NCBI GenBank assembly: GCA_003453455.1
Contig: DMLG01000077.1
Location: 1 to 14,118, forward strand
Source: Clostridiales bacterium
GTDB taxonomy: Bacteria; Bacillota; Clostridia; UBA1381
DNA: 14,118 nucleotides
Reading direction: 5' to 3'
Of the stretch, positions 1 to 7,817 are shown one piece after another. The translations under genes and the position numbers were made by a program. The notes beneath the pieces are model-generated. The model made no database searches. It was not told the DNA's origin and was given only the letters and a program-made list of their open reading frames with translations. How positions within the stretch are numbered: position 1 is the first letter of the stretch; each line of letters begins with the position of its first letter.

Positions 1-149
1 CCTGGGAGAATCTTTATGAAGTTCATTCTTAACTTGCCTGAAATATGTGCCAAAATCTGATGACCGTTTTCAAGCTCCACCTTAAACATAGCATTGGGCA
101 GGGTTTCGACAACCGTGCCTTCAAGCTCCAATACATCTTCCTTTGCCAA
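1..149 (-). CDS. infA: Translation initiation factor IF-1 (partial, 3' end outside window)
   Basis: IF-1 binds the 30S A site with IF-2 and IF-3 during initiation. The visible 49 residues begin [18 protein letters not shown] and continue with [12 protein letters not shown] and [16 protein letters not shown], the OB-fold of a protein that is normally about 72 aa, so roughly the last third is missing. The start is taken as TTG at 149-147: it puts the conserved AKED motif at residue 2, and GGGAGGT (162-156) lies 6 nt upstream. No in-frame ATG occurs near the N terminus. It follows the KOW gene by 18 nt and is the last gene in the window. Identity is seen directly from the motifs; the TTG start is inferred from motif position and ribosome binding site. 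Confidence 0.95.
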   Translation of the reverse strand, partial: MAKEDVLELEGTVVETLPNAMFKVELENGHQILAHISGKLRMNFIKILP

Positions 150-155
150 ACTACT

Positions 156-162
156 ACCTCCC
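156..162 (-). promoter_or_regulatory. Ribosome binding site fixing the TTG start of infA
   Basis: The minus strand reads GGGAGGT here, a near-perfect anti-16S match, 6 nt before the TTG at 149-147. No ATG or GTG at a comparable distance would give an IF-1 N terminus, so this site decides the non-ATG start. Confidence 0.8.
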
Positions 163-167
163 AACTA

Positions 168-410
168 TCAGTTAGAATATTCCGATAAGGCTTTTCGCAG
201 ACTACTGTCCGAAATGGTATCAAAATCAATGTCTAAAACACAGTTTATTTTATTAACATGTTTTATCTTTTTCTTTTTTGGTTTTGCAACACGCCTTGTA
301 TCGCCATCCGATAAATAAACAAAGTCATTTTCAATAGCCAGAACCAAGAAAATTTTTCCTTTATCCCGTCCCGCCAAAGAATATACCAAACTTCCTTTAC
401 AAATATCCAT
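168..410 (-). CDS. KOW-domain (L14e-like) RNA-binding protein
   Basis: An 80-aa basic protein. The N-terminal part, GSLVYSLAGRDKGKIFLVL, is a KOW motif (residues about 6-24) like those of ribosomal proteins L14e, L24 and NusG. A lysine cluster KPKKKKIKHVNK (about 43-54) follows. In many Firmicutes a short KOW protein of this kind sits between map and infA (the B. subtilis counterpart is ybzG, from memory). Its function is not well established; ribosome or RNA binding is inferred from the domain. It starts 12 nt after the map stop, with an AGAGGTAG-type ribosome binding site overlapping the map stop codon, so it is probably translationally coupled to map. The segment after about residue 55 is not recognisable as a known domain. 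Confidence 0.88.
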   Translation of the reverse strand: MDICKGSLVYSLAGRDKGKIFLVLAIENDFVYLSDGDTRRVAKPKKKKIKHVNKINCVLDIDFDTISDSSLRKALSEYSN

Positions 411-422
411 TTTGGCTACCTC

Positions 423-1169
423 TTAAAGCGTCAAAATTTCGCATTCTCCCTTGGTTATCAAAATGGTATTTTCATAATGTGCAGATAAGCTTCCGTCCTC
501 TGTTTCAACAGTCCAGTCATCATCAAGCATCACTACATCGTACCTTCCTGCGTTAACCATAGGTTCAACTGCGATAGTCATACCCTGCGCAAGTTTTAAG
601 CCTTTACCCTTATGTCCGTAATTAGGAACATTAGGGTCTTCATGCAAATTCTTGCCTATTCCGTGACCGACTAAATCACGGACAACGGAAAATCCGTTGC
701 TTTCTACATATTCTTGTATTGCATATGACACATCACCAAGTTTTGCGCCGTGCGTTGCATGCTTTATGCCCTCAAAAAAGCTTCTTTTTGTGACATCAAT
801 AAGCCTTTTCGCCTCATCTGATATATTGCCTACTGCATAGGTTCTTGCAGCATCACCGTGATAACCGTCCTTTTGCGCACCCATATCAATACTGATTATG
901 TCGCCCTCTTTAAGGACAATGTTTTTTGACGGTATGCCGTGCACAACCCAGCTGTTCGGGGAAGCACAAATACTTCCCGGAAAGCCGTTATAATGCAGAA
1001 ATGACGGTGTTGCACCGTGTTTTTTGATGAAATCAAAAGCGATTTTATCAAGCTCAAAGGTTGAAATACCAGGCTTTATATACTTTTCGACTTCCCTTAG
1101 TGCATCACCTGTAATTTTACCCGCAGCACGCATTTTTTCTATTTCTGCTTTTGATTTTATGGTGACCAT
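423..1169 (-). CDS. map: Methionine aminopeptidase, type I
   Basis: Removes the initiator Met from nascent proteins after deformylation; a cytosolic di-metal hydrolase. At 248 aa it has the usual length of type Ia enzymes. The five metal ligands can be placed by motif: D95 (SIDMG), D106 (GDAAR), H169 (GHGIG), E202 (VEPM) and E233 (YENT). The substrate-binding histidine is H77 in VVHGIP. The segment before it reads SPNSWVVHGIP rather than the more common SVNEEVVHGIP, a minor variation away from the ligands. The ATG is 5 nt after the adk stop, and its AAAGAGGCG ribosome binding site lies inside the last adk codons, so the two genes are likely coupled. Confidence 0.97.
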   Translation of the reverse strand: MVTIKSKAEIEKMRAAGKITGDALREVEKYIKPGISTFELDKIAFDFIKKHGATPSFLHYNGFPGSICASPNSWVVHGIPSKNIVLKEGDIISIDMGAQKDGYHGDAARTYAVGNISDEAKRLIDVTKRSFFEGIKHATHGAKLGDVSYAIQEYVESNGFSVVRDLVGHGIGKNLHEDPNVPNYGHKGKGLKLAQGMTIAVEPMVNAGRYDVVMLDDDWTVETEDGSLSAHYENTILITKGECEILTL

Positions 1170-1174
1170 AATTC

Positions 1175-1819
1175 TTACGCCTCTTTTTTGTCAATACCAA
1201 GCGCTTTGAATACCGCGTCGTTAGTAATTTGGGCTGTCTTTGAGCTATCTACGCTGATTACCTTACCCTGAGCTTCGTAATATTCCTTTATGGGTTCTGT
1301 CTGCTCGTGATAAACGCGAAGTCGGTTTTTAATGGTTTCCTCATTATCGTCAGGACGCTGAACAATTTCTCCGCCGCAAACGCATTTTCCGTTTTCCGGA
1401 ACAGGTTTAGTCTTAATGTGATACGGTGTTCCGCATGCCTTGCATTCACGCCGTCCCGTAAGACGCTCCAAAATTACCGCCTCATCACATTCAAGCGATA
1501 AAACATGGTCAATTCTTACGCCTGTTTCATCAAGTGCCTCAGCCTGTGCAATAGTACGCGGAAATCCGTCTAAAATGAACCCGTCTTTTAGGTCATCCTG
1601 CGACAGTCTTTCCTTAACTATCCCGACAACAACGCTATCAGGCACAAGCTTGCCTCCGTCTATATACTGTTTAGCAAGCTTACCAAGCTCCGTACCCTCT
1701 CTCATAGCAGCTCGCAGCATTACACCGGTTGAAACCGTTTTTATGCCGAACTGTTTTGTAAGAATTTCTGCTTGTGTTCCTTTTCCCGCACCGGGAGGTC
1801 CAAGTAAAATTAAATTCAT
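1175..1819 (-). CDS. adk: Adenylate kinase (long form with Cys-containing LID)
   Basis: Catalyses ATP + AMP = 2 ADP, setting the adenylate balance in the cytosol. At 214 aa it is the long bacterial form. Visible motifs are the P-loop GPPGAGKGT (residues 7-15), the AMP-binding segment starting near TGVMLR (31-36), DGFPRT (84-89), the start of the LID at LTGRRECKACG (120-130) and QRPDD (154-158) leading to the C-terminal core arginines. The LID carries C126 and C129 as CxxC and C146 and C148 as CxC. Gram-positive zinc-binding enzymes usually have CxxC or CxxD for the second pair, so this spacing is one residue short. The ATG is 19 nt after the secY stop, behind a GAAAGGCGG ribosome binding site. 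Position in the secY-adk-map block is standard for Firmicutes. Confidence 0.97.
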   Translation of the reverse strand: MNLILLGPPGAGKGTQAEILTKQFGIKTVSTGVMLRAAMREGTELGKLAKQYIDGGKLVPDSVVVGIVKERLSQDDLKDGFILDGFPRTIAQAEALDETGVRIDHVLSLECDEAVILERLTGRRECKACGTPYHIKTKPVPENGKCVCGGEIVQRPDDNEETIKNRLRVYHEQTEPIKEYYEAQGKVISVDSSKTAQITNDAVFKALGIDKKEA

Positions 1820-1838
1820 ACTCTGCCGCCTTTCAGTA

Positions 1839-3170
1839 TTACTCTAAAAATCCCTTATAATTTCTCATAATCATCTGAGATTCTATCTGTCTTACAGATT
1901 CAAGCGCAACTCCCTCCATAATGAGAAGTGATGTTCCGCCAATCTGCATTCCGCTTATATTGAATACTGAACCGATTACTATCGGAAGCACCGCTATTAT
2001 TCCGAGGAATACAGCACCTGAAAGGTTCAGCCTTGTAGAAACCTTTGAAATATAGTCGCTGGTAGGTTTGCCAGGTCTGTAACCTGGGATATATCCTCCC
2101 GATTTCTTCATATTGTTAGCCATTTCAATAGGATTGAACTGGATAGCCGAATAGAAATATGTGAAGAATATTATAAGCAAGAAGTAAAGTACAGCAAATA
2201 CTATATCTGTCCATGAAGGACCATAGGAAGCCGCAAAGCACCCCAAAACTCTGTACCAAACTCCGCTTGTAGGCAAATTATTGCCTGTTGCAAGTCTTAC
2301 AATAGTAGCAGGGAACGCCATAATACTGGACGCGAAGATGATTGGCATAACTCCGCCCGAAACAACCTTTATAGGGATGTTTGTGCTTTGGCCGCCGTAC
2401 ATCTTTCTTCCCACAACTCTTTTTGCATATTGAACAGGAATTCTGCGTTCTGCCGCGTCAAACATTACTACAAGCACGATGGCTGCAATCGCTATTACGA
2501 TAATTGCAATTGCTAAGGCAATGTTTTTCATTGACCTTACACCGCTTACAAGGTAATTATTGTAAATCGAAACAGCCGCAGTCGGTATTCTTGAAACGAT
2601 ACCGGCAAAAATTATAAGCGATACGCCGTTTCCGATACCCTTTTCAGTAATCAACTCACCAAGCCATACGATAAATGCCGTACCTGCTGTAAAGGTAAGT
2701 GTAATTATGAAAAATGTTAACACACTCTCCTGCTTGATAGCAGTAATTCCGCTTGTAACTCCGATATTGTGAAGCGTTACATAAAGTCCCGCACCCTGCA
2801 CAAATGCAAGGATTATTCCCAAATATCTGGTTATGCGGTTGATTTTCTTCCTTCCTTCAACGCCCTCTTTTGTAAGCCTCTCTAAGGCCGGAATTGCAAC
2901 AGCTAACAGCTGAACAATAATCGATGCGTTGATGTATGGAGAAACACCGAGTGCCATGACCGTCGCATTTGCAAATGCGCCGCCCGTAAATACATCAAAT
3001 AATGAGAAAAGGTCTGTTCCACCGCTCATAAATGCCTGCATTGCGTCCTTTGTAAGAAACGGAACAGGAATATGTGCGCCAAATCTGAAAATAATCATCA
3101 TTATAAGCGTAAACCAAAGTCTTTTTCTCAAATCCGGAATTTTAAAGGCATTTCTTATAGTGTTAAACAT
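1839..3170 (-). CDS. secY: Protein translocase subunit SecY
   Basis: SecY forms the membrane channel through which unfolded preproteins pass and membrane proteins enter the bilayer, with SecE, SecG and SecA. The 443-aa protein has about ten hydrophobic segments and the family landmarks: IPDLRKRL at the cytoplasmic N terminus, the plug region DVFTGGAF (59-66), VSPYINASI (76-84), GEL..GIGNGVSLIIF (171-188), RRIPVQYAKRVVGRKMYGG (242-260) in the large cytosolic loop, and QIESQMIMRNYKGF at the end. Two positions look unusual: E419 inside the last hydrophobic segment (LLIMEGVAL, where Firmicutes usually have a non-polar residue) and V270 in IPIKVVSGG, where Asn is common. Start is 1 nt after the rplO stop, with the ribosome binding site inside rplO, which indicates coupling. 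Confidence 0.98.
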   Translation of the reverse strand: MFNTIRNAFKIPDLRKRLWFTLIMMIIFRFGAHIPVPFLTKDAMQAFMSGGTDLFSLFDVFTGGAFANATVMALGVSPYINASIIVQLLAVAIPALERLTKEGVEGRKKINRITRYLGIILAFVQGAGLYVTLHNIGVTSGITAIKQESVLTFFIITLTFTAGTAFIVWLGELITEKGIGNGVSLIIFAGIVSRIPTAAVSIYNNYLVSGVRSMKNIALAIAIIVIAIAAIVLVVMFDAAERRIPVQYAKRVVGRKMYGGQSTNIPIKVVSGGVMPIIFASSIMAFPATIVRLATGNNLPTSGVWYRVLGCFAASYGPSWTDIVFAVLYFLLIIFFTYFYSAIQFNPIEMANNMKKSGGYIPGYRPGKPTSDYISKVSTRLNLSGAVFLGIIAVLPIVIGSVFNISGMQIGGTSLLIMEGVALESVRQIESQMIMRNYKGFLE

Positions 3171-3171
3171 A

Positions 3172-3612
3172 CTACATCACCTCTGCCTTTCCACCGGCTT
3201 TTTCAATTTTTTCCTTTGCCGAAGCAGTGTATCCTGCTACTTTTACGGTAAGTTTTTTGGTAAGTTCTCCTCTTCCCAGTAGTTTAACACCGTCAAGAGT
3301 CTTGGAGATAATACCGGCTTCCTTCAAAGTATCAGCAGTTACCTCTGTTCCGTTTTCAAAGCGTTCCAAAACTTCAATGTTAACGGTAACATACTGTTTT
3401 GCAAATATATTCTTAAAACCTCTCTTAGGAAGGCGTCTGTATAAAGGCATCTGACCGCCTTCAAAGCCCGGTCTTACACCGCCGCCAGAACGCGCATTCT
3501 GTCCCTTATGACCTTTTCCTGAGGTTTTACCTGTACCTGAACCTATACCTCTGCCAACTCTCTTTGATGCAAATTTTGAACCTTCTGTTGGTTTTAGTTC
3601 GTCCAATCTCAT
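3172..3612 (-). CDS. rplO: 50S ribosomal protein L15
   Basis: A late-assembly 50S protein that contacts 23S rRNA with a long extended N-terminal arm. The 146-aa product is the normal length. The arm shows [21 protein letters not shown] and [20 protein letters not shown] (about residues 18-65), typical of bacterial L15; the globular C-terminal half carries [18 protein letters not shown] and ends GGKAEVM. The ATG has a perfect AAAGGAGGTG ribosome binding site and follows rpmD by 28 nt. The stop codon TAG is 1 nt from the secY ATG. Confidence 0.98.
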   Translation of the reverse strand: MRLDELKPTEGSKFASKRVGRGIGSGTGKTSGKGHKGQNARSGGGVRPGFEGGQMPLYRRLPKRGFKNIFAKQYVTVNIEVLERFENGTEVTADTLKEAGIISKTLDGVKLLGRGELTKKLTVKVAGYTASAKEKIEKAGGKAEVM

Positions 3613-3640
3613 TTGCTACACCTCCTTTTAGTTTATTATG

Positions 3641-3814
3641 TTAGTTTTCCTCTACCTCAACAAGGTGAGAAACCTTTTTGAGCATACCTCTGATTTGAGG
3701 TGTATCATTATGCTCTTTTTCATCCCTGATTTTTGTAAGTCCTAATGCTGCGACCGTTGCAATTTGGTCTTTTTTGCAGCCGATAGTACTCTTTATAAGT
3801 CTAACCTTTAACAT
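3641..3814 (-). CDS. rpmD: 50S ribosomal protein L30
   Basis: A 57-aa gene that is easily missed because it is short. The translation begins [17 protein letters not shown], continues [13 protein letters not shown] and [19 protein letters not shown], and ends EEN-stop; this is the full ferredoxin-like fold of bacterial L30 (usually about 58-60 aa). L30 lies on the 50S surface bound to 23S rRNA. The ATG at 3814-3812 follows an AAGGAGGTAG ribosome binding site that begins at the rpsE stop codon, 13 nt away. Its place between rpsE and rplO is the canonical spc order. Confidence 0.97.
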   Translation of the reverse strand: MLKVRLIKSTIGCKKDQIATVAALGLTKIRDEKEHNDTPQIRGMLKKVSHLVEVEEN

Positions 3815-3827
3815 TTGCACTACCTCC

Positions 3828-4331
3828 TTAGCCTACAATTTCATCAATTTCCTTGCCGCGAAGCTTTGCTAAGCTCTCTGCCTCTTTAAGGCTTGCAAGA
3901 CCTGCAATAGTAGCCTTTACGACATTCTTTTTGTTGTTTGACCTTAGGCACTTTGTTCTTATATCCTTTATACCTGCAAGCTCGACAACCGCTCTTACTG
4001 CACCGCCTGCAATAACTCCGGTACCTTCTTTGGCAGGCTTCAAAAGCACTCTGCCTGCGCCGAATTCACCAATTATTTCGTGTGTAATGGTTGTATCTTT
4101 TAATGGTACTGTAACCATATTTTTCTTAGCATCTTCAATTCCCTTTCTGATAGCATCGGGAATTTCAGCAGCCTTACCTGTTCCGCAGCCAACATGACCG
4201 TTTCCGTCACCGACTACCATAAGTGCAGAAAAACGCATGGTTCTACCGCCCTTTACAACCTTTGCAACACGGTTAACTTCTACCAACTTTTCTTGTAAAT
4301 CAAGAGTTGATGCATCTATTTTTTCAGCCAC
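3828..4331 (-). CDS. rpsE: 30S ribosomal protein S5
   Basis: S5 supports decoding accuracy and mRNA unwinding at the 30S entry channel. The 167-aa product has the N-terminal dsRBD-like domain with [20 protein letters not shown] (20-39), whose loop K24-R30 is the region where spectinomycin resistance changes fall in other bacteria, and the C-terminal domain [23 protein letters not shown]. No resistance-type loss is evident in the loop. The start codon is GTG (4331-4329), supported by AAAGGAGGA 8 nt upstream; there is no ATG near. It follows rplR by 18 nt. The variant [17 protein letters not shown] replaces the more usual SLGSNNP form. Confidence 0.98.
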   Translation of the reverse strand: MAEKIDASTLDLQEKLVEVNRVAKVVKGGRTMRFSALMVVGDGNGHVGCGTGKAAEIPDAIRKGIEDAKKNMVTVPLKDTTITHEIIGEFGAGRVLLKPAKEGTGVIAGGAVRAVVELAGIKDIRTKCLRSNNKKNVVKATIAGLASLKEAESLAKLRGKEIDEIVG

Positions 4332-4349
4332 AAAATTTTCCTCCTTTAA

Positions 4350-4709
4350 TTAGAATTCCAAGCCGCCCTCTCTTGCACCATCTGCAAGAGCAGCAACTCT
4401 ACCGTGATAAATATATCCGCCTCTGTCGAATACTACGGCTTTTATACCCTTATCCAAAGCCTTTTTAGCTACCAGATTTCCGACTTGCTTTGCGCCGTCG
4501 ATGTTTCCGCCGTAGCCAGAAAAGTCTTTATCAAGGCTTGAAGCACTAACCAAGGTAGTACCTTTTGTGTCATCTATTATTTGCGCATAAATATGATTTA
4601 AGCTTCTGTAAACGCTCAAACGAGGTCTCTCCGCTGTACCGGAGATGTTCTTTCTGACTCTCTGATGGCGTTTCATTCTCTGTGCATTACTGCTTTTCTT
4701 CTTTATCAT
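4350..4709 (-). CDS. rplR: 50S ribosomal protein L18
   Basis: L18 binds 5S rRNA and, with L5, attaches it to the central protuberance of the 50S subunit. The product is 119 aa, the usual size. Visible motifs are the basic N terminus ([21 protein letters not shown]), [15 protein letters not shown], and the C-terminal [28 protein letters not shown] block, given here in outline. The ATG sits 9 nt after AAAGGAG, 19 nt after the rplF stop. Gene order L6-L18-S5 is canonical. Confidence 0.98.
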   Translation of the reverse strand: MIKKKSSNAQRMKRHQRVRKNISGTAERPRLSVYRSLNHIYAQIIDDTKGTTLVSASSLDKDFSGYGGNIDGAKQVGNLVAKKALDKGIKAVVFDRGGYIYHGRVAALADGAREGGLEF

Positions 4710-4728
4710 TTAAGAACACTCCTTTCTA

Positions 4729-5277
4729 TTACTTCTTCTTAGCTCCCGCTTTTCCTTCTTTGCGAATGATAACCTCATCAATATACTTAATACCTTTACC
4801 CTTATACGGTTCGGGCTGTCTGTATTCTCTGATTTTAGCAGCGGTTTCACCAACATGTTCCTTATTTGCACCCTTTACCAAAATCTTGTTAGGTGCAGGA
4901 ACTTCTATTGTGATTCCTTCCATTGCCACATATTCAACGGGATGTGAATATCCCAAACTCAGCACCAAGGTTTTCCCCTGCATTTGTGCACGGTAACCGA
5001 CGCCGTTGATTTCAAGCTCCTTTGTGAAGCCCTGAGTCGTTCCGATAACCATATTATTGATAAGCGTTCTTGTAAGACCGTGAAGAGCCTTATGCATTTT
5101 ATCCTCTGTCGGACGCTTAACAATGATTTCGCTTGCCTCTTGCTCGATAATCATTTCGGGGTGAAGTTTTCTTGTCAGAGTTCCGTTTGGACCCTTGACT
5201 GTCACTTCATTACCCTCGCCGATTGTAACAGTAACGCCGGCTGGCACTGTTATCGGCATATTGCCTATTCTTGACAT
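4729..5277 (-). CDS. rplF: 50S ribosomal protein L6
   Basis: L6 lies near the factor-binding stalk base of the 50S and binds helix 97 of 23S rRNA with its C-terminal half. The 182-aa product shows both repeats of the L6 fold: an N-terminal part starting [17 protein letters not shown], then [19 protein letters not shown] (93-111) and the rRNA-binding end [20 protein letters not shown] followed by a lysine-rich tail [11 protein letters not shown] at 5277-5275, with AAGGAGGAAAAAGG upstream. The gap to rpsH is 65 nt, longer than most here; apart from the ribosome binding site only weak inverted segments are visible in it. Confidence 0.98.
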   Translation of the reverse strand: MSRIGNMPITVPAGVTVTIGEGNEVTVKGPNGTLTRKLHPEMIIEQEASEIIVKRPTEDKMHKALHGLTRTLINNMVIGTTQGFTKELEINGVGYRAQMQGKTLVLSLGYSHPVEYVAMEGITIEVPAPNKILVKGANKEHVGETAAKIREYRQPEPYKGKGIKYIDEVIIRKEGKAGAKKK

Positions 5278-5342
5278 AGTCCTTTTTCCTCCTTAAAAAT
5301 TTTCATAATCTGTGCTTTCAGGAAATAACACAAATCGTTTTT

Positions 5343-5738
5343 TTACCAAACAAACGCTAAAACTTCGCCGCCTATGTGCTCTTGGCGAGCCTTTTTGTCT
5401 GTCATAATACCCTTTGAAGTTGAGATGATAGCAATTCCTAAGCCCTTTAATACTCTTGGAAGCTCATCTGCCGGAGCATACATACGAAGACCAGGCTTTG
5501 ATACCCTTTGGATACCGCTTATTACCTTTTCTTTTCCGGCATATTTTAAGGTTATTCTTATCACGCCCTGCTTACCGTCTTCAATGATTTGATAGCCTTT
5601 AATATAGCCCTCTTCATTCAAAATTTCAGCAATAGCCTTTTTCATATTTGATGCAGGAATGTCCACCGTTTCATGCTTTGCTGTGTTTGCATTTCTGATA
5701 CGGGTAAGCATATCTGCGATTGGATCAGTTATTTGCAT
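5343..5738 (-). CDS. rpsH: 30S ribosomal protein S8
   Basis: S8 is a primary binder of 16S rRNA helix 21 and in E. coli represses the spc operon. The 131-aa product is the normal length, begins [21 protein letters not shown] and ends with [20 protein letters not shown] and GGEVLAFVW, which contains the STSKGIMTD rRNA-binding motif. ATG at 5738-5736 with GGAAGGAGGTAAATGTA before it. The gap to rpsN is 73 nt. I saw no clear mimic of the helix 21 site nearby, so S8 autoregulation cannot be claimed. Confidence 0.98.
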   Translation of the reverse strand: MQITDPIADMLTRIRNANTAKHETVDIPASNMKKAIAEILNEEGYIKGYQIIEDGKQGVIRITLKYAGKEKVISGIQRVSKPGLRMYAPADELPRVLKGLGIAIISTSKGIMTDKKARQEHIGGEVLAFVW

Positions 5739-5811
5739 TACATTTACCTCCTTCCGAAATATATCGGGAATCGATTGTTTTACACAAAATGCAGAAAATT
5801 ATCCGCACTTT

Positions 5812-5997
5812 TTACCAACTTGCCTTTCTAACTCCCGGAATCTGACCTTTATAAGCCAATTCTCTGAAACATATACGGCAAATACCAAACTTACGCAAGT
5901 ATGCGTGCGGTCTGCCGCAGATTTTGCATCTTGAATAGCCCTGAGTAGAATATTTTGGCGTTCTTTGTTGCTTAACAACCATAGATCTTTTTGCCAT
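5812..5997 (-). CDS. rpsN: 30S ribosomal protein S14, zinc-binding (type Z)
   Basis: S14 helps assemble the 30S head. At 61 aa this is the short form with a zinc ribbon: C24 and C27 (CKIC) and C40 and C43 (CRIC). The N terminus [19 protein letters not shown] and the C terminus [16 protein letters not shown] match the type Z family. Many Firmicutes also carry a longer zinc-free S14 induced by zinc starvation; none is seen in this window. ATG is 18 nt after the rplE stop, behind AAGGAGGAAAAAT. Confidence 0.98.
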   Translation of the reverse strand: MAKRSMVVKQQRTPKYSTQGYSRCKICGRPHAYLRKFGICRICFRELAYKGQIPGVRKASW

Positions 5998-6015
5998 AAT
6001 TATTTTTCCTCCTTA

Positions 6016-6558
6016 TTAACTGCGGTAAAACGGAGCACCCATAAGGCTTAAAAGCTCACGAGCTTCCTCATCCGTTTTGGCAGTTGTTACAATAATAATA
6101 TCCATACCTCTGATTTTATCAATCTTATCGTAATCAATTTCAGGGAAAATCAGCTGTTCTTTAACGCCTAAGGAGTAATTTCCTCTTCCGTCAAACGAAT
6201 TGGGATTAATCCCCTTAAAGTCACGCACGCGAGGCAATGCTACTGAAAATAATCTGTCTATGAACTCGTACATTTTCTCGGCCCTTAGTGTTACTTTGCA
6301 GCCGATATTCATACCTTCCCTTAGCTTAAAGTTTGCAACTGACTTTTTAGCCTTAGTTACAATTGGTTTCTGACCTGTAATGAGCGCCAAATCGTTCATT
6401 GCTGATTCAATAACCTTCGGATTTTCCTTAGCGTCGGACATACCGATATTTACTACGATTTTTTCCAGCTTTGGAATTTGCATCGGGCTTTTATAGCCGA
6501 ACTTTTCCATTAAAGCGGGAGCAATTTCGTTTTTATACTTTTCTTGCATTCTCGACAT
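6016..6558 (-). CDS. rplE: 50S ribosomal protein L5
   Basis: L5 binds 5S rRNA and the P-site tRNA elbow in the central protuberance. The 180-aa product has the family landmarks [35 protein letters not shown], the [20 protein letters not shown] loop and [20 protein letters not shown]. Two ATG codons could start it (MSRMQEKY). The first, at 6558-6556, is preferred because AAGGAGG is 11 nt away, against 20 nt for the second. It lies 23 nt after rplX. Confidence 0.98.
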   Translation of the reverse strand: MSRMQEKYKNEIAPALMEKFGYKSPMQIPKLEKIVVNIGMSDAKENPKVIESAMNDLALITGQKPIVTKAKKSVANFKLREGMNIGCKVTLRAEKMYEFIDRLFSVALPRVRDFKGINPNSFDGRGNYSLGVKEQLIFPEIDYDKIDKIRGMDIIIVTTAKTDEEARELLSLMGAPFYRS

Positions 6559-6581
6559 TGTATGTTTTGCCTCCTTCCGTA

Positions 6582-6905
6582 TCAGTCATTAAATGTCTCT
6601 TGACATTTTTTACAATATCTTACTTTGGAGCCGTCTTCTAAAATCTTTACGCCGGTTCTTGCAGCCTTGCCGCATTTTGAACAAACTCTTAAAACATTTG
6701 ATGCGTCAATTGCAGCGGACTTTTTGATAATTCCGCTTTCCTGTCCCTGCGCTCTTGCCTTTTGATGCTTTTTAACGACTGCAACACCTTCTACTACAAC
6801 CTTTCCGGTTTTAGGAAATGCTGTAATAACCTTGCCTTCTTTTCCTTTATCCTTGCCGGAGATAACTTTTACGGTATCACCGCGTTTTACATGCATTTTA
6901 TTCAT
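6582..6905 (-). CDS. rplX: 50S ribosomal protein L24 with C-terminal zinc ribbon
   Basis: L24 initiates 50S assembly near the 5' end of 23S rRNA. The 107-aa product has the KOW domain [20 protein letters not shown] (6-25) and [11 protein letters not shown]. Its C-terminal part keeps four cysteines, C75 and C78 (CSKC) and C98 and C101 (CKKC), the zinc-ribbon form found in many bacteria and lost in others. The start at 6905 (MNKMHVK) is chosen over the internal ATG at 6896 because AAGGAGG lies 8 nt from the first and 17 nt from the second. It follows rplN by 13 nt. Confidence 0.97.
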   Translation of the reverse strand: MNKMHVKRGDTVKVISGKDKGKEGKVITAFPKTGKVVVEGVAVVKKHQKARAQGQESGIIKKSAAIDASNVLRVCSKCGKAARTGVKILEDGSKVRYCKKCQETFND

Positions 6906-6918
6906 TATGTTTACCTCC

Positions 6919-7287
6919 TTACAGAACTTCGGGGGCTAGTGACAAAATCTTCATATAGTCCTTATCACGGAGCTCTCTTGCAACAGGCCCGAAAATACGG
7001 GTACCTCTTGGGTTTTTATCGTCCTTTACGATTACTGCTGCATTCTCATCAAATCTGATATATGAACCGTCACTGCGTCTTGTTTCTTTAACCGTTCTTA
7101 CCACAACAGCCTTGACTACGTCACCTTTTTTGACAACGCCGCCGGGAGTTGCCTTCTTAACAGAACAGATGATTTCATCGCCAACAGCTGCATATCTCTT
7201 TTTAGAGCCGCCCATAACACGGATACACATAACTTCTTTTGCACCGGTGTTATCAGCAACTTTTAAGCGTGTCTGTTGTTGTATCAT
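6919..7287 (-). CDS. rplN: 50S ribosomal protein L14
   Basis: L14 sits on the subunit interface and forms intersubunit bridges with 16S rRNA. The product is exactly 122 aa, the near-invariant family length. It begins [20 protein letters not shown] and contains [57 protein letters not shown] and the end SLAPEVL. The ATG has an AAAGGAGG site and follows rpsQ by 30 nt. It is the first gene of the spc section; no separate spc promoter is evident in the 30-nt gap. Confidence 0.99.
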   Translation of the reverse strand: MIQQQTRLKVADNTGAKEVMCIRVMGGSKKRYAAVGDEIICSVKKATPGGVVKKGDVVKAVVVRTVKETRRSDGSYIRFDENAAVIVKDDKNPRGTRIFGPVARELRDKDYMKILSLAPEVL

Positions 7288-7317
7288 GTTCTTTCCTCCT
7301 TTTTGGAAAACAGCAAA

Positions 7318-7572
7318 TTATTTTGCTTTTTCTACTATTTCAACCAATCTCCATCTCTTATCCTTGGACAGAGGTCTTGTTTCCATAACCTTAACCTTAT
7401 CGCCTATACCGCACACATTTTCTTCATCGTGAGCTTTAAGTTTATAGGTTCTTTTTACAACTTTTCCGTAAAGCGCGTGTTTTACGCTTTCCTCTATTGC
7501 AACTACGATGGTTTTGTCCATCTTATCGCTTATTACTTTTCCGATTTTTGTTTTACGGTTATTTCTTTCCAC
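7318..7572 (-). CDS. rpsQ: 30S ribosomal protein S17
   Basis: S17 is a primary binder of the 16S 5' domain. The 84-aa OB-fold product begins [20 protein letters not shown] and contains [21 protein letters not shown] and the end [23 protein letters not shown]. The start is GTG at 7572-7570, 8 nt after GGGAGG. Between the ribosome binding site and this GTG there is an ATG followed at once by TAG (7577-7572), only 3 nt from GGAGG, which cannot encode anything but could compete for initiation. It follows rpmC by 39 nt and closes the S10 section. Confidence 0.98.
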   Translation of the reverse strand: MERNNRKTKIGKVISDKMDKTIVVAIEESVKHALYGKVVKRTYKLKAHDEENVCGIGDKVKVMETRPLSKDKRWRLVEIVEKAK

Positions 7573-7611
7573 TACATTGTCCTCCCTTCAAATTCAATTA
7601 TAAGACCTTCA

Positions 7612-7815
7612 TTATATTGCAGAATCCTCTAATTCTCTTTCATGAATGATGGTCTTTATACGAGCGATAGTCTTTTTAACATCAGAAATCTTTTTGGGAT
7701 TATCAAGTTGGTTTATCGCAAGTTGAAATCGTAAGTTAAACAACTCCTCTTTGCACTCGGAAAGCTTATCGTTAAGCTCCTGATGCGAGAGTTCTCTAAG
7801 CTCTGTTACTTTCAT
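7612..7815 (-). CDS. rpmC: 50S ribosomal protein L29
   Basis: L29 lies at the polypeptide exit tunnel next to L23 and helps form the docking area for nascent-chain factors. The 67-aa all-helical product has [38 protein letters not shown] and [11 protein letters not shown], all typical. The ATG is 2 nt after the rplP stop; its AAGGA and GGTGA ribosome-binding elements lie in the last rplP codons, so it is likely translated by ribosomes finishing rplP. Confidence 0.98.
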   Translation of the reverse strand: MKVTELRELSHQELNDKLSECKEELFNLRFQLAINQLDNPKKISDVKKTIARIKTIIHERELEDSAI

Positions 7816-7817
7816 TC

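Noticed and set aside
1440..1847. Plus-strand open frame of 135 codons
   Set aside because: It is antisense to adk, Ser/Pro/Thr-rich in the way antisense frames are, with no ribosome binding site or known motif.
5278..5342. Possible hairpin in the rplF-rpsH spacer (TGTG...CACA arms)
   Set aside because: Only four consecutive pairs form before mismatches; not distinguishable from chance.
5739..5811. Possible S8-binding site in the rpsN-rpsH spacer
   Set aside because: No sequence resembling the 16S helix 21 core could be seen; only a 4-bp CCGA/TCGG stem is present near the ribosome binding site.
6582..6896. Shorter L24 starting at the internal ATG (MHVKRGD)
   Set aside because: It matches the common N terminus, but the ribosome binding site is 17 nt away, against 8 nt for the ATG at 6905.
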